Assembly: GCA_009760855.2 (NCBI GenBank)
Contig: WPIO01000001.1
Coordinates: 11,290,001-11,337,500 of the forward strand
Reading direction: 5' to 3'
Length of the DNA stretch: 47,500 bases
DNA from: Cristatella mucedo
Taxonomy: Eukaryota > Bryozoa > Phylactolaemata > Cristatellidae
Part shown: positions 1-10,835 of the stretch, piece after piece
Layout of the letters: the number at the start of each line of letters is the position of its first letter
How positions within the stretch are numbered: the stretch's first letter is position 1
The notes under the pieces: model-generated
Seen by the model: the letters and a program-made list of their open reading frames with translations, nothing else
Told to the model about the DNA's origin: nothing
Database searches by the model: none
Made by a program: the position numbers and the translations under genes

Positions 1-45
1 TGGAAAAAGGAATTGCTTGCTGGCTGCATTATTGATTGAACTCAG

Positions 46-390
46 CCTGGAACTCCCTACCAACTTGCGTCAGAACATCTCCTGACCTGACTACATTTAA
101 AATGAACTTAAAAACACACCTATTTAGGACAGCATGTAGTGGGTCCCTGTGATTCGTCCTTCATGTGCTTATGCGTGCTGACGCTGTGCATGCTGCCACT
201 AACCACATTTGCATGCTGACCCTGTGCATGTCACCCTTAACCATGTTATTCATTTTGTTTGTTTATCAAGCATGATTTTACTCACCATTCAATTGCATTT
301 CCCTTTGCAGCAAATGTAAAGCGCCTAGAGAGAGATTGAGTTCTCTGAGGGCGCTTTATCAAGTGCATTATTATTATTATTATTATTATT
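46..390 (+). mobile_element. LINE family A (CR1/L2-like), 3' terminal fragment
   Basis: This is the end of a non-LTR retrotransposon. It holds the last codons of the reverse transcriptase ORF (about 46-152), the 3' UTR, the conserved terminal hairpin (about 318-360) and an (ATT)n end at about 367-390. It matches the copies at 19286-20450 and 33896-34948 almost base for base from the codons for KAWN onward. Nothing before base 46 clearly matches, so this copy is either 5' truncated or interrupted here. It encodes no functional protein. The 3' UTR contains two near-repeats of a GCTGACNCTGTGCATG unit that are shared by all copies. Confidence 0.85.
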
Positions 391-619
391 AACTCGATAA
401 TGGCTATCGGCATTAGCTGTTTCTCTCCTGACTTAAATACAATACTTAATCCGCTGCCTGCCAGGTCTCTACCTGCAAAAGGTCAGCAAAAGTGCTTCGA
501 GCACAGGAATAGCCGTTACCGAGTAGGGTAACTCAAGAGCAGTTTAAGCGAATGGCAGTTTACAGCCGTTCTGAGAAATGTAATTGGTCAATCTCCGCTC
601 GGCGGGGACGACGGGGCAA

Positions 620-806
620 TGGTGAGCCGTAATGGCTCGCACAAAGAGATAGAGAAAGAGGCGGTTGCTTTTCACGACCTCTGCCCCGAGGTCGTGGGTT
701 CGAATCCTGTGGTGGGCGATCCCGCATCACCACTGCAGGCGGTGGCGATAGCCGTCAAGGCTCTTCTGTCGCAATATACAAAAAGAGGCTGTTAAATCAG
801 CTAGGG
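620..806 (+). mobile_element. tRNA-derived SINE, copy 1
   Basis: A B-box-like GTGGGTTCGAATCC lies at about 693-706, preceded by a tRNA-like stem region with a GAGGTCGTG arm. The rest matches, in reverse complement, the element at 26325-26522 across the tRNA-like part and the body (GGCGATAGCCGTCAAGG, then ACAAAAAGAGGCTGTT). Two diverged copies sharing head and body are the mark of a tRNA-derived SINE rather than a tRNA gene. The A-box half of this copy is degraded by a GA-rich stretch. It would have been transcribed by RNA polymerase III and mobilised by a LINE. No LINE tail is visible at its end. Confidence 0.7.
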
Positions 807-997
807 GGCCAAATCCGAGAAGAGCGCGAGAGCGAGAGAGCTCGATGTGATCAATGCCTTTCCAGCTCCTCCGAGTGGGGCGCGACCCGTCGGGTATCGC
901 CGAAGCGTCTTAGCAGTCTTTCGCGTCGCTCGTGGCTGCCTCCGTACCGCATCGCAGTACGCATTAATAATGCAGGGCCAATAGCGGCCGGGCTAAT

Positions 998-1051
<54 letters not shown>
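998..1051. repeat. (AGC)18 microsatellite
   Basis: A perfect AGC/CTG trinucleotide tract of 18 units in a GC- and CpG-rich stretch. The minus-strand reading frame across it is poly-leucine with no domain on either side, so it is not evidence for a gene. Confidence 0.95.
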
Positions 1052-1055
<4 letters not shown>

Positions 1056-3189
1056 CGTGCGCGCGATGCGTCGGGCTTGGAGCCGAGCTTTTTGACCTAA
1101 GCGTTCGGCGCAGAGCGTCTTCCCAACTGCTGTACTGTTCGAGAACAAAAGGACGCAATTGTGATGCAGACAATATATATCGATCCACCTTGCAAGTTTG
1201 CTCGACTCCTTCGATCATTGAGGATGCGTTTCCGAGGATTGAAACCCAAAGCGGGTCGGCGTTACTGCCGTACGGCGGTAAGTTTACCTTTGGCTTGCAG
1301 CGAGACAGCCAGGCTATCGCCGCCGTCGCCGCCGATGCCGCCGCCGTCGCCGATCCGAAGAAAGCGAGCGGTCGCCGACGCGACGCGCCAGCCGAGCGAC
1401 AGATAAGCGAGGGATGCGGACAATTGCGACGCTATTTCTAACGTCGGGGGCATTCTCCTTTGTATCGCCGTTGAAGATTGCTAGCATCGCGGATTGAATT
1501 CTCGTAGTAAGCTTCCATTGTCCCGTCATTAGTCAGCCTTATCCCACGCAAGCGCTGGGCAGCGTTACGACTCGCGGCGGAAGGGCGGGCTATTTCGGGC
1601 CAATAAAAGTGTGGCGGCCAGCCAGTCGGCTGCAATCTGACGCCGCGCTCGCAATGACGCGGTCTTGCTCTTTTGTTTGATTAAACGAACTACGAGCGGC
1701 GCGAACTCCGGATGGGATGAGGGTGAAATGGGGCAAGGTAATCGAGACGATTAGCTCGCATGCTTAACGGCCAAGGGCCTAGCGGGGCCAAGTTGACGTC
1801 GCCACGCTGCGAGTCAGCCCGCGTCGCGAAGCGTTGTGCGACTGAAATGTAGCGGCTGTCCATTGTTTTTCAGGGCCGCCAGAGGGGGAGGGGGTAAATA
1901 ATGGCATCGGCGCATCCGTCAGCGCCGCGACGATGGTAGCCATTAATGTCATACGAACGAATGCCTCAGATTGAAAATGATACAGTAGAGTTGTGCTTTA
2001 AAGCCGGGTGAGGGCTGACGTGTGCGGTCATGCGCTGAGCAACTTTCCAATATTAAATAAGCTCTTAAACAAATTGACTTCCTTTGAGCACATTACGCCA
2101 ACGGCAATGAACAAAGGCGTTGCGAAATGTGCGCGGATTTGTCCAACTCAGTTGTGCAGCATAGATATGGCTATAGATAGACGATATTTTAAAGCGCCGA
2201 GGTGGAGAGTCTGTGGGTGGGGTATAGACAAGTTTCACCTCCTAAAAGAGAGAGGTCTTACAAGCTCCGCTGTGCGTGGAACTTTGAGACACCTCAGCTT
2301 AATGCCACTGTCGCCAGTACTCGCGCAGCACTTATATGAGATATGTCTCAGTCATTTCGCCCTAGAGCAATGAAAATGTATGGTGCTGGAAACCAGATGC
2401 CAATATAAAAGAAAGATGCTATATGTCTCCGTGTCTTTGTAGCTGCTCCTGGTCAGCAAGAACTATCGACGTTTAGAAATTCAGTATCAACGAAAAGAGT
2501 CTTACAGACCGCCTTCGCAGGAGCGCGTTCCGCCGTATATATCCGGGTAATTGAAGCTTCCTCCTTCGCTAGCTGTAGATTTCGCAATTAGTGCACCGGT
2601 GGTCTAATCTTCTAAAACTATCACGACGCTTGACGTCAGATATCCTATGGATTTACATGCACTCAGATTTTCATGGTTCATTGTTTTAACAATTTGCATC
2701 ACCGGCCCGGCTGCCTGGGAGCCTTAAACCCAAAGGTCACCGGTCTCAAAGGTCGGCGTCATGGCGGCCGCGCGACAGCGAGCGCTCTTTTGCTTGTACC
2801 TCAAGAAATTTGTGGCTGTAAGCCCGGCTTTTCAATTTTTTCAGCCAATTGTTTCTACGAAAAAAGTTCTTCCCTTAAGCCAGCTACCGAACACTGTTTT
2901 TCTTAAGACCTACAAACGTGTCTTCGCTAGCTTCGTCAGGTCTTACCGTTTGACGCTTTAATGTCACGGCTCTTGCTTTTATACGGTTGAAAGTTATATT
3001 CCTAATTTGTATTATCTTGCTTTCTAGCTAATACAGCTTCCAGAGCTCATTTGTATGGGCATAGTGAACATTGATTCACCTGTAAATCCAACATTGTGCA
3101 GGCTGCAGCGCTTGCTATTGCCACTATGTGAATTGAAAACCTGTAACCCATACAGGTTACGTTTTCAGATGCATATACCTGAATACTAA
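1052..3189. other. Intergenic, no recognisable gene
   Basis: The first 900 bases are GC- and CpG-rich with several short overlapping reading frames on both strands (for example 1161-1441). None shows a domain, and they overlap in ways that argue against coding. A 66-codon frame at 2761-2961 begins in a GC-rich ATGGCGGCC context but is not recognised. A 121-codon frame at 2008-2373 is also unrecognised. A promoter or first exon could be hidden here, but nothing in the sequence proves it. Confidence 0.5.
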
Positions 3190-4010
3190 TACTGCTAAGA
3201 CATTTGCGTAACGCCCAAAGAGAACTAAATCTCGTTCTAGTCACTTTAATTATGCCGCACGGGAAGCGTGTTCATTGGTTAGTGATTACATTCACAGCGT
3301 CAGCAGGCATAAGCACAAGAAGGACAATTCTCACGGACCCAGCAACTCCTCCGAGGAGCAGGTGCATTTTAAACTTCGTATAAAGTAGCAATAAGTCTAA
3401 GAATGTAGGCGATGTCATGACGTCAGTCGGCAGTAAATAAAACCTTTGGGAGTATTCGAACTAATGGCACGGTCTTCAAAGGTTTGTAGGTTATCAGAGG
3501 CACAGCTAAACGACTGGAGTCAGTAAAACCAGCTGGTGCGACGCCTAGCCTGATCAGGAAGTAGTTCTAATAGGTATGCCAGAGAAAGATACTGAAGGGG
3601 CCTAAAAGTGAGTGACAATATCTTGAATTCGTACTACTCTTGTTTGAAAAGCAGAGAGGTCGATGATAAGTGGTGTAGTGTGGCAATTGCGACGTTCACG
3701 AAAGACAAGTCTAGCTGCAGAGTTTCCCACCAAGCCTAAGTGCCCTATCGAACAGGCCGGAAGACGTGTGAGCAGTGAAATACAAAAGTCAAGACGGGAT
3801 GTCACAAAAGCGTGGAACAACTGGGTTGTGCTATCCCTAGCTAAGCAGGTCGAATTTCTGCAATGTTACGTAGAGGAAATTTGGCAGACTTGACCATGAA
3901 GCTGATCTTGTGAAAGGTCACTGTGGAACAGGAGACTTATATTGCGTGAAGATGCTACAGGAAATATTCAGGGCAAGCTCATTTTGAGGTTTAAGGAAAT
4001 CGTAAGGATG
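3190..4010 (-). mobile_element. LINE family A, old degraded copy
   Basis: Read on the minus strand, this shows in order: reverse transcriptase C-terminal region (about 4010-3600), a decayed end of ORF, a short 3' UTR (about 3420-3290) and a terminal hairpin relic (about 3245-3205). The order and wording follow the intact copy at 19286-20450, but with many substitutions and frameshifts. Part of the 3' UTR is missing. Confidence 0.75.
3602..3820 (-). pseudogene. Reverse transcriptase C-terminal remnant (LINE A)
   Basis: A 72-codon open stretch with FVTSRLDFC near residue 5 and NSAARLVFRERR near residue 33. These correspond to the thumb-proximal region of the family A reverse transcriptase (compare [19 protein letters not shown] in the copy at 19286). 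It breaks off by frameshift before the HWLPV segment. It is a non-functional fragment of the enclosing element. Confidence 0.7.
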
Positions 4011-4194
4011 ACCCTTTTTACTATGAGCATAGTGGTCAAAGCAAATGTCAACGATAGTAGGGATAGACAGACAAAGCGCATTAGGTCACCATGCGAACAA
4101 AATGCAGCAAATTACACCCATCCATTTCCTCACCTTTTGATTACTTCAATATTGATGTATTTATATTCAATCGATAACAGTTAATCAAGCTAAT

Positions 4195-4345
4195 TTGACC
4201 TCCACTGCTGCTACTAATATTATTGTTACTGCTGTCGTTGCTACTACTACTACTTCAACGGCTGCTACGGCTATTGATACTGCTACTTGTAATGCTACTA
4301 CTGCTGTAGCTGTTGCTTCTACTACTACTACTACTACTACTAGAA
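4195..4345. repeat. Imperfect triplet-repeat tract (ACT/GCT/ATT type)
   Basis: Bases 4195-4345 are a decayed trinucleotide repeat, with a cleaner (CTA)n run near 4319-4341. It lies upstream of the (AAT)n end of the minus-strand LINE copy that starts near 4412, so it may have grown from that element's microsatellite tail. The 69-codon Thr/Ala-rich reading frame through it is a by-product of the repeat. Confidence 0.7.
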
Positions 4346-4411
4346 AAACAGCACCAACAGAAATAAGAATACTTATTATTATAAGTATTTCTCTAGATCC
4401 CTGAAATAACC

Positions 4412-5230
4412 AAATTAATAATACTAATAATAATAATGTACTTGATAAAGCGCCCTCAGAGAACTTAATCTCTTTCTAGGCGCTTTACATTTGCTGCAAA
4501 ATTCCTTTGTAATCGCTGTGTACAGGCTAAATGAAAGCGTAGGATCTGATCAGTAACAATGGCATACACCATTGCAAGATGCCAAGTACACATAGGACAT
4601 TCCAATGGACGAAGCAATTACTATAAGGAGCAGGTAGACTTTTCTTTTTTTTTAATGTCGGTCGTCTTTAAGGAGATATCTTCATTTTGGTTGATTGAGT
4701 TCTAGGCTTTAGGTCCATGTGAACTGTTGACATGGTCTCCAAAAAATACTAAGCTAATTAAAGGCGTGGCTAGGTCACCTGAGTCTGATAAGCGGATGGG
4801 ACGAGGAATGGAAACCACGGGAGTCACGTGTTTTAAATAGTTAAACCGGAGCAATACCGGAGAATACAGGAACCTTGAAGTTGATGCACTTTGATACACT
4901 GCTTTATGGAAAGCCATTGAAGTTCGAATATAAGTCGTGCAATGTGGCAGATGCGACATTCAAGACAGACATGTTTATCATCTACTTTGCACCGTCTATT
5001 GGCATCTTCTTAACGCTGTCATGAGAACAAGGAGGAAGAGAACTGCAGAAGTAGAGAAGAGATTTTCACAGAATTCATTGAAAAAATCTACAGCTTATTA
5101 AGTTTGCTGTGTACCCTTATCTAAGCAAGCCCTAACTTGATCAATGCTGCGTGGCTGAAAATTGGCAGACTTGACAGTGGAGCTGATCGAGGTAGTTTAG
5201 CGAAGGGTCATTTTGGAGCAGGACACGCTA
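4412..5230 (-). mobile_element. LINE family A, old degraded copy
   Basis: The minus-strand element begins at its (AAT)n end (4412-4440), followed by the hairpin tail (about 4445-4490), which is well preserved. The 3' UTR and reverse transcriptase remnant to about 5230 are strongly diverged. Short matches to the copy at 6085-7800 confirm it, such as GCAATGTGGCAGATGCGAC near 4939 and the TTGGCAGACTTGACAGTGGAGCTG stretch near 5162. No reading frame of useful length survives. Confidence 0.65.
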
Positions 5231-5630
5231 GATGTCGTGCAGAAGCTCCCGTGAATGGCCCAGCTAAGTACAAGGACAGGGCTTTTGATTATCTGAGCGA
5301 CTCTTCCGTTGTCCATGGTAGGTCTGTTCGCCCAAACGGGTCCTCTCCGTAGTCAGCAGACTTGCCGCCACCACACTGCGGCTTTTGTAATCATCGCCCG
5401 AGCGTCGGTACTTCGTCGTCTCGAGCGAGGCCTGGCTCGTGCTTGAACTGGTGGCCATCGCTTGATATGAGGAGTAGGCATTCCTGTCTTACACAGAATC
5501 TGAGCAACGCCAGCATGCGTTCGATGCTAGCTCGATGCTAGCGGCAAGCTAAGAGGCGGGGCACGCAGCCTCGGCAGGCACGGATGTGCAAGGCGTCGAC
5601 TAAGGAACGGCCGTTAAAGTTTTTGGCCTT
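5231..5630. other. Intergenic, no recognisable gene
   Basis: Several short GC-rich reading frames on both strands (for example 5264-5458 minus, Ser/Thr-rich) have no recognisable domain. A small direct repeat (TCGATGCTAGC twice) lies near 5520-5541. Confidence 0.4.
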
Positions 5631-5639
5631 TACCTTGCC

Positions 5640-5715
5640 AGAGGTAGACATTCACGAGGAAGGCTGAAGGAACGTGTCGAGTGGCTTAGTCAACAGATCC
5701 ATCAGATTGATCCGT
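5640..5715 (-). mobile_element. Possible Ty1/Copia-like RNase H end fragment
   Basis: The minus strand reads INLMDLLTKPLDTFLQ. The DLLTKPL core preceded by a hydrophobic/Asn-Leu context is the well-known C-terminal signature of Copia-type polyproteins (usually ADLLTKPL or ADIFTKPL). The frame stops soon afterwards. I cannot follow integrase or reverse transcriptase upstream, so this is a short relic at best and could be a chance match. Confidence 0.35.
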
Positions 5716-5720
5716 GAGCT

Positions 5721-6084
5721 GGCTCGGACCCGGCCGGCCTCTTTCCATGGACACACAGTCGTTGTCGCTAACCCCGGTGGAGTCAAGACAATCAATTGCT
5801 CATGCAACTATTGCACCGATGCATGTCTATAAGCGATGATGTGGATCCTGCTACTGAAACTAGGCTATAGAAATAATCACGACAGTCTTCCGATTATCTT
5901 AGGTCCACATGCATAGCAAATTATTGTTATGTAAACGTATGTACAGTAGATAAATATATATATATTTTTTATATGAACTTGTTTGAGATATTTTTAGTTT
6001 TATGGTTTATGATTTATAGGTTATGGCTTAGTGTTCAGGGTTTGTATGCTTTTCAGGAATCTCCATTAAGAGTTCTAATGTGTA
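5721..6084. other. AT-rich intergenic DNA
   Basis: No gene seen. A short (TA)n run lies near 5955-5966 in an AT-rich block. Confidence 0.5.
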
Positions 6085-6435
6085 ATATAATAATAGCAAT
6101 AACAAACTGCTAAAGTGCCCTCAGAGAACACGATCTGTTTCTAGGCGCTTTACGTTTGCTGAAAAGAAAGTACAATCGAATGATTGGGGCTAGCATGCTC
6201 AATAAACGACAAGAATAACATGGTTAGGGGTGACACGCGCAGGATAAGCGTGCAAGTATGGCTTGTGGCAACATGCACAGTGTCAGCATGCATAAACACA
6301 TCAAAGAAGAATCACAGGGACTCGTGAAATGCTGTTATAAATAGGTATGCTTTTAGTTTCTCTTTAGATGTGGACAAATCAAGAGATGTCGCGACACAGG
6401 TCGGGAGTGAGTTCCAGGCTTTGGGAGCATACGAG

Positions 6436-6795
6436 CTAAAGGCGCGTTCTCCAAATGATTTGACTTTGTACGAGGTATAGGTAAACAGTGAGATTCCGAA
6501 AGTGGATCGTACGATGCTTGGCCTGGTGGGAGAGTAGATCTGATAAGTGGGATGGAGCCAAAGAATGAAGGGACCTAAAAGTGAATGGTAAACCCTTTAA
6601 GTCGATGCGTTGCTTGACTGGGGGCCAGTGCAGGTCGGAGAGAAGTGGTGTGATGTGGCAACTGCGACGCTCAAGATAGACAAGCCTACCTGCTGAGTTT
6701 TGCATCAGCTGTAAGTACCTAATTGCACATGCCGGTAGGCCAGCAAGCAATGAGTTACAGAAGTCAAGACGAGATGTCACAAATGCGTGGATCAA
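6436..6795 (-). pseudogene. Reverse transcriptase C-terminal remnant (LINE A)
   Basis: A 119-codon open stretch. It starts at [19 protein letters not shown], continues through QNSAGRLVYLERRSCHITPL and HWPPVKQRIDLKGLPFTFRS, and ends shortly after HQAKHRTIHF. It follows the family A C-terminal region segment by segment. The original C-terminus (KSFGDRAFSSYAPKAWN...) is out of frame beyond a frameshift. Non-functional. Confidence 0.85.
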
Positions 6796-7310
6796 ACTAG
6801 ACGTTGTATCTCTGTCTAAACAAGCCCGAATTTCAGCAAAGTTATGTAGCTGAAAGTAGGCAGACTTGACTGTGAAGCTGTGTGGTCGTCTAATGAAAGG
6901 TCACTTCGGAACATGACGCCGAGATTTCGTGCATATTCAGCAGGAGATATGCTGGCAGAGCCGATTTTGAGCGTTAGCCTTTCTAATTTCACATATCACA
7001 GTTGGTTTTCCCGTAATTAGTAATTTGGTTTTATCATCATTCAATTTAAGAAGGTTTGCTGCCATACACGTCGTCAATAAAAGGCAGCCAGGGAATTGAG
7101 AGAATTCGATGTGCTGGAGGGCTGGGAGGGATCAAATCAAAGGTACAGCTGAGCGTCATCCGCACAGATGTGAAAGCCTAGATTGTGCTTGGCAATCACA
7201 TCGGAAAGATGGAGAGTATAAACCATCAAAAGAACGGGACCAAGCACGAAGCCCTGAGGTACCCTATATTTCAGTAGTTCATCGGATGATCTTTGTCCAA
7301 TATACTCTAC

Positions 7311-7790
7311 CTATGTCTGCATTCCTAAGTATGTTGTTGTACTCCCGAAGCAATGCTTACTCTGTGGAGTGATTAGCTCTAAACCAGACTGGATTATACT
7401 AGCAAGGTTTGAAGTTTCCATATATGAGTTCAGCTGATCTGCCACGACTCGTTCCAGTGTCTTTAATAAGAACGGTAGAAGAGAGACTGGGTGGAAGTTG
7501 CTCAAATTCTCTTGATCTAGTGTTGCTTTCTTGAGTAGTGGACTGACTACAGCTTTTTCGAAAAGTACTGGGACATGACCTGAGGCTAATGACATATTAA
7601 TGATGTTAGTTATGCATGGCAGTAGCCGATCAATGCAACATAGGAGCGGGACAGTGGGAATAGGGTCCAGAGAACTCGTTGTCTTCTTTGATTGGGATAT
7701 GAACTTCGGGATGAGATCACAAGTGACCTGCTTAAATGTAGACATTGAGGTGCAGCCAGGTATCTGTTCGCTGTGGCGGGTGGTGGACAC
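7311..7790 (-). pseudogene. Reverse transcriptase N-terminal remnant (LINE A)
   Basis: A 159-codon open stretch carrying the N-terminal reverse transcriptase signatures of CR1/L2-type LINEs. LDPIPTVPL lies at about residue 41, followed by a SLASGHVPVLFEKAVVSPLLKK region and then NLSNFHPVSLLPFLLKTLERVV. It ends in a frameshift just before motif A. In an intact element an endonuclease domain would precede it, but nothing like that is recognisable past 7800, so the copy is 5' truncated. Confidence 0.85.
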
Positions 7791-7800
7791 GTTTAACCCA

Positions 7801-9980
7801 CGGCGGCAGCCGAATAGACTGCTCTACGCTTAGAACTTGTAATAAACTCGTGACGCCAAGGTGTGGGCGCTCTTCAATGCTACTGGGCTACTTTACCGTC
7901 GGCGTAGATGCGTTTATTGGGACTGCACAAGTAAGTCATTAGCTTTTGCACGAGATTAAGGTATTTCCGGAATTTGTCGCAAGTTAGCAAGAACCTTCGC
8001 CGTCATTCACGCCGCGTTCGCAGTCTAAGGAAGTCAGTGCAGATGCAGCCACCGTGCGTGTGTAGCACTACTGACTTTACGCGACTTTGCACTGCTGATA
8101 CTCTCGTGCTAGTACGGACTCTTTTGAGTTGCCTAGTGACGTAAGCAGAGATGATCTCGCTCATTCAATTCCCGAGGATGGAAACGCCGCGACGGAAGCA
8201 ACAGAGCAAGGCGCATTACTTCCGCCGCCGTCTTTGGATTGCATCGAGCAAGGGTTTTCCAGCGACAACGCGCGTCAAAACCGACAGGCTTATCAGGAAT
8301 GCATTTTAGAATTAAGCTTTCGGGGTGCAGCTTACCCCGAAGCTAAGTCAGACGGTGCACATAGAACCTTGACTATTATTGGTCACGCCAGGCAAGGTCA
8401 AAGCTCAGTAACCCGGGCGGACACCTAAGCAAAAATGTCACAGAAGAGCGTGTCGAACAACAATCGCATGATGCTGCAAAGCCCTACATTTCAGAGACGA
8501 GAGGGAATCTAAGCTTATTTTAAAGCAAATCTGCAAATCTGGGTATTCACTGCAAATCTGGATATCCATTATGCTATAATCGCACAGCCAAAGAATCACT
8601 TAGACGAGAGTACAGTGAATTAGCCGGAGCCGGAGAAGAAGAGGCGGAGTCGCAGTTAGCGCGTCATTTCACGGTCAGCGCGCCTGCTAGAATTGTTCAT
8701 CGTGCTAAATCAATCCATGGCTGCAAGCTGTAGGTGCACGGCTTTGCAGCTCCGCTCTGTCGTTGGCTATTATTGTGGCCACGCACTCCCATCTAAAACT
8801 GTTGAGCGACAATAGCGGGCAGCAGTTTTGTCGGAGTACCTCATTCGCCATTGTCTTAATAAACTGTCCGCGCACGTAGCAAAATGCATCTGCTGAGTGC
8901 AAGGAAACCTCGACGAAGTATCGCTATTCGCTATTCTCTTACTATACGCAAGTGATCATTTAAAGCAACGCCAGGGCAACCCGTGGCTGGGCCGAGGCAA
9001 GCCTTTGACACCTTGCCCAGTTCCAAAAATCAGATTGATATAATAACGATCGGGTAGATCGGGTATCGGATATTAAGCTGATGTAATTAGATATTTAATT
9101 TATGTATCCCTTTATGTATTATTTATGTATTATGTAATTTATATAATGCAATTTGTTCAGCACGAACGCGTACAGTGGCCTATTCGGCTTGGGAGGAGCC
9201 CGCGCTCGACGTAGGCAAAATAGAGTGAATGCAAAAGTCCTCAGAAGTCCTCAATTTCTCGCAGTGCGTGCGCACGAAAGTTTGAGGTCCGCGGTATCCG
9301 ACGCCCTGACAAGCAATTCCGGTATGGTGTAGCAATAATGCAGTCTGAAATCGGCGAGTTGACGCGATTGGAATTGGTTTGGTTTTTGCTCCCCGCGGTT
9401 TCCGTTTGACAGAGACGCAACGCTTCAGCTGGCTGTCGCAGTCGGCGCCTGAAGCGCAGAGTGGAGCTTTTCTGCAGACGCTGCGTCGCCAACTCCGAGG
9501 GTCGGGCTCGCTGGCTGCTCGCCAGCTCGCACTTTTAGGCAACGAAGAAGTCTTTCCGACAGAGGGGATCCTGCACCTGCACGCAGCACGAAGCACGAAA
9601 AAACTTGGCTCGTGCCGTTCTGATTGCCCATCAGCTCGCCCTGTCAAACGGAGACTTTGGTCCCTTGCTCAACCCGGAACCATGTATCCCTTCCTTAGCG
9701 AGACTGCTCGCCGCAACAAGATTGCTTAGCAGCCTCGAATGAGAGGTTGCCAAGCAGCAACCTCGAATCCTTTGGAAACTGCGCCTTCAGTTCGTTGGCT
9801 ACCATAGCCGGGATGTAGCTATTAACTGATGTCACCATTCCTCCGGACTCAACATTTAAAAGAGAGCTACGCAAATACCGGCAGGTTTCTCTGCATTTAC
9901 TTCTTGTGCTTGAATTGTTTGCTCATGCGCGCTGCAATTACGTGTTTTCTCACTGCTCCTATTTGCGTGCTTCTTTTCTA
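7801..9980. other. Intergenic, apart from one short repeat fragment
   Basis: No gene recognised. A 99-codon frame at 8129-8428 and overlapping opposed frames at 9180-9729 have no known domain. A short GCAAATCTG triplication lies near 8527-8565 and an AT-rich block near 9080-9150. The fragment at 8845-8900 is listed separately. Confidence 0.45.
8845..8900 (-). pseudogene. Fragment of the CYVCG-type repeat-encoded protein family
   Basis: The minus strand encodes SADAFCYVRGQFIKTMAN. This matches LADAFCYVCGQLIQTSEK at about 35050-35110 on the plus strand, including near-identical DNA (CAGATGCATTTTGCTACGT). It is the N-terminal Cys-x-x-Cys segment of the same family, with the second cysteine mutated to arginine. 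The match stops after about 18 residues, so only this module was left or copied here. Confidence 0.55.
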
Positions 9981-10040
9981 GCATATTTAAGTGCCTAGAA
10001 AGAGATTCATTTATCCAAGGGCACTTAAACAAACATTTTT
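9981..10040 (+). mobile_element. LINE A-type 3' tail fragment with covarying hairpin
   Basis: About 60 bases equal to the terminal hairpin of family A, with stem arms TTTAAGTGCC and GGCACTTAAA around the AGAAAGAGATT loop part. Compared with the consensus stem (AAAGCGCC/GGCGCTTT), the substitution in one arm is matched in the other. No 3' UTR of family A precedes it, so this may be the end of a SINE rather than of a LINE. Confidence 0.6.
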
Positions 10041-10784
10041 TAGAATTCATTGTCAACATCTATTATTTCTAATGTACGTCCCGCACATCTTGTAAACGAA
10101 GTTAGTTAATTTTGTAGTCTTTTAAACTTTTTAAACGGAAGTCGCATGAGGAATTCCAAATGTAAAAACGCCTACATCTAACTCTATATAGTCCTTAGAA
10201 GATCCCTGAGCTGAAGGCAATACTAGCAGAAAACTGAACATTACCAATACTATTTTACTCTTTACCCTTACCAGCTCAATCCTTTATATTCAAATGTTAC
10301 AGTTATAAGTTAACGTGTTATTAAGCGCGAAGACAATTTAGAAGTTATTTTATCCATCAGGTTGTATGTGCGCTTATAGAAAGCAGAGAATATAGCATTT
10401 CATTTCCTTGCTGGCATTACAATCTTCATTTTCCGCCAGGGATATCGATTTATTATTTAGTTCAAGGCGATCTGCGCAGCCGATCCATATTCGCAACTCA
10501 GAAATATCGGTTTTAGAATTGGAGTAGTGAGTATTTCTTTTATAGCGGACGGTATTTAAAGCTATAATTGAAGGTAATGCAAGGACTAATACGCTCCTGC
10601 TAATGCAGAATGCACTGCGAGACTCTAAACCCGCTGTAGGCGATGGAATAACTACGGCGTTCGGTAAGAAATATTAACAATGGCAGCAATCACATTTACC
10701 CCGTGAGAGTTGGACTGTGTTAACTTTCTGTATCGCCGGAAGAAAAATTCTGATGGCACCACTTGATGCGTGTTAATGGTGATA
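10041..10784. other. Intergenic, no feature seen
   Basis: AT-rich sequence without a convincing reading frame or repeat. Confidence 0.5.
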
Positions 10785-10835
10785 ATAATAGATTTGTACA
10801 GCACCCTCAGAGAACTAGATATCGTGCGAGAACAA
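10785..10835 (-). mobile_element. LINE A-type 3' tail fragment
   Basis: AATAATA followed by TTTGTACAGCACCCTCAGAG is the reverse complement of the family A end, (hairpin)-(ATT)n. The hairpin's second arm is lost. What lies at 10836-10910 is not LINE A 3' UTR. It might be the head of a SINE, but its tRNA resemblance is weak. A 13-bp direct repeat (CTAGGACCGACC) follows at 10910-10934. Confidence 0.55.

Larger units (their letters stand above)
6085..7800 (-). mobile_element. LINE family A, long 5'-truncated copy
   Basis: This is the longest copy in the window. On the minus strand it runs from the N-terminal fingers of the reverse transcriptase (about 7790) to the 3' UTR and the hairpin tail (about 6160-6110), with a decayed (AAT)n end near 6085. 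The middle part (about 7300-6800) includes the stretch equivalent to the region after the YADD box. The coding region is broken by several frameshifts and stops, and the region around motifs A to C is missing or scrambled. It gives the most N-terminal sequence of family A available here. Confidence 0.85.

Noticed and set aside
964-1218. 84-codon frame with a poly-leucine stretch
   Set aside because: Produced by the (AGC)18 microsatellite; the flanks show no domain.
9180-9729. Opposed frames of 155 and 116 codons
   Set aside because: They overlap each other in a GC-rich block and neither shows recognisable domains.
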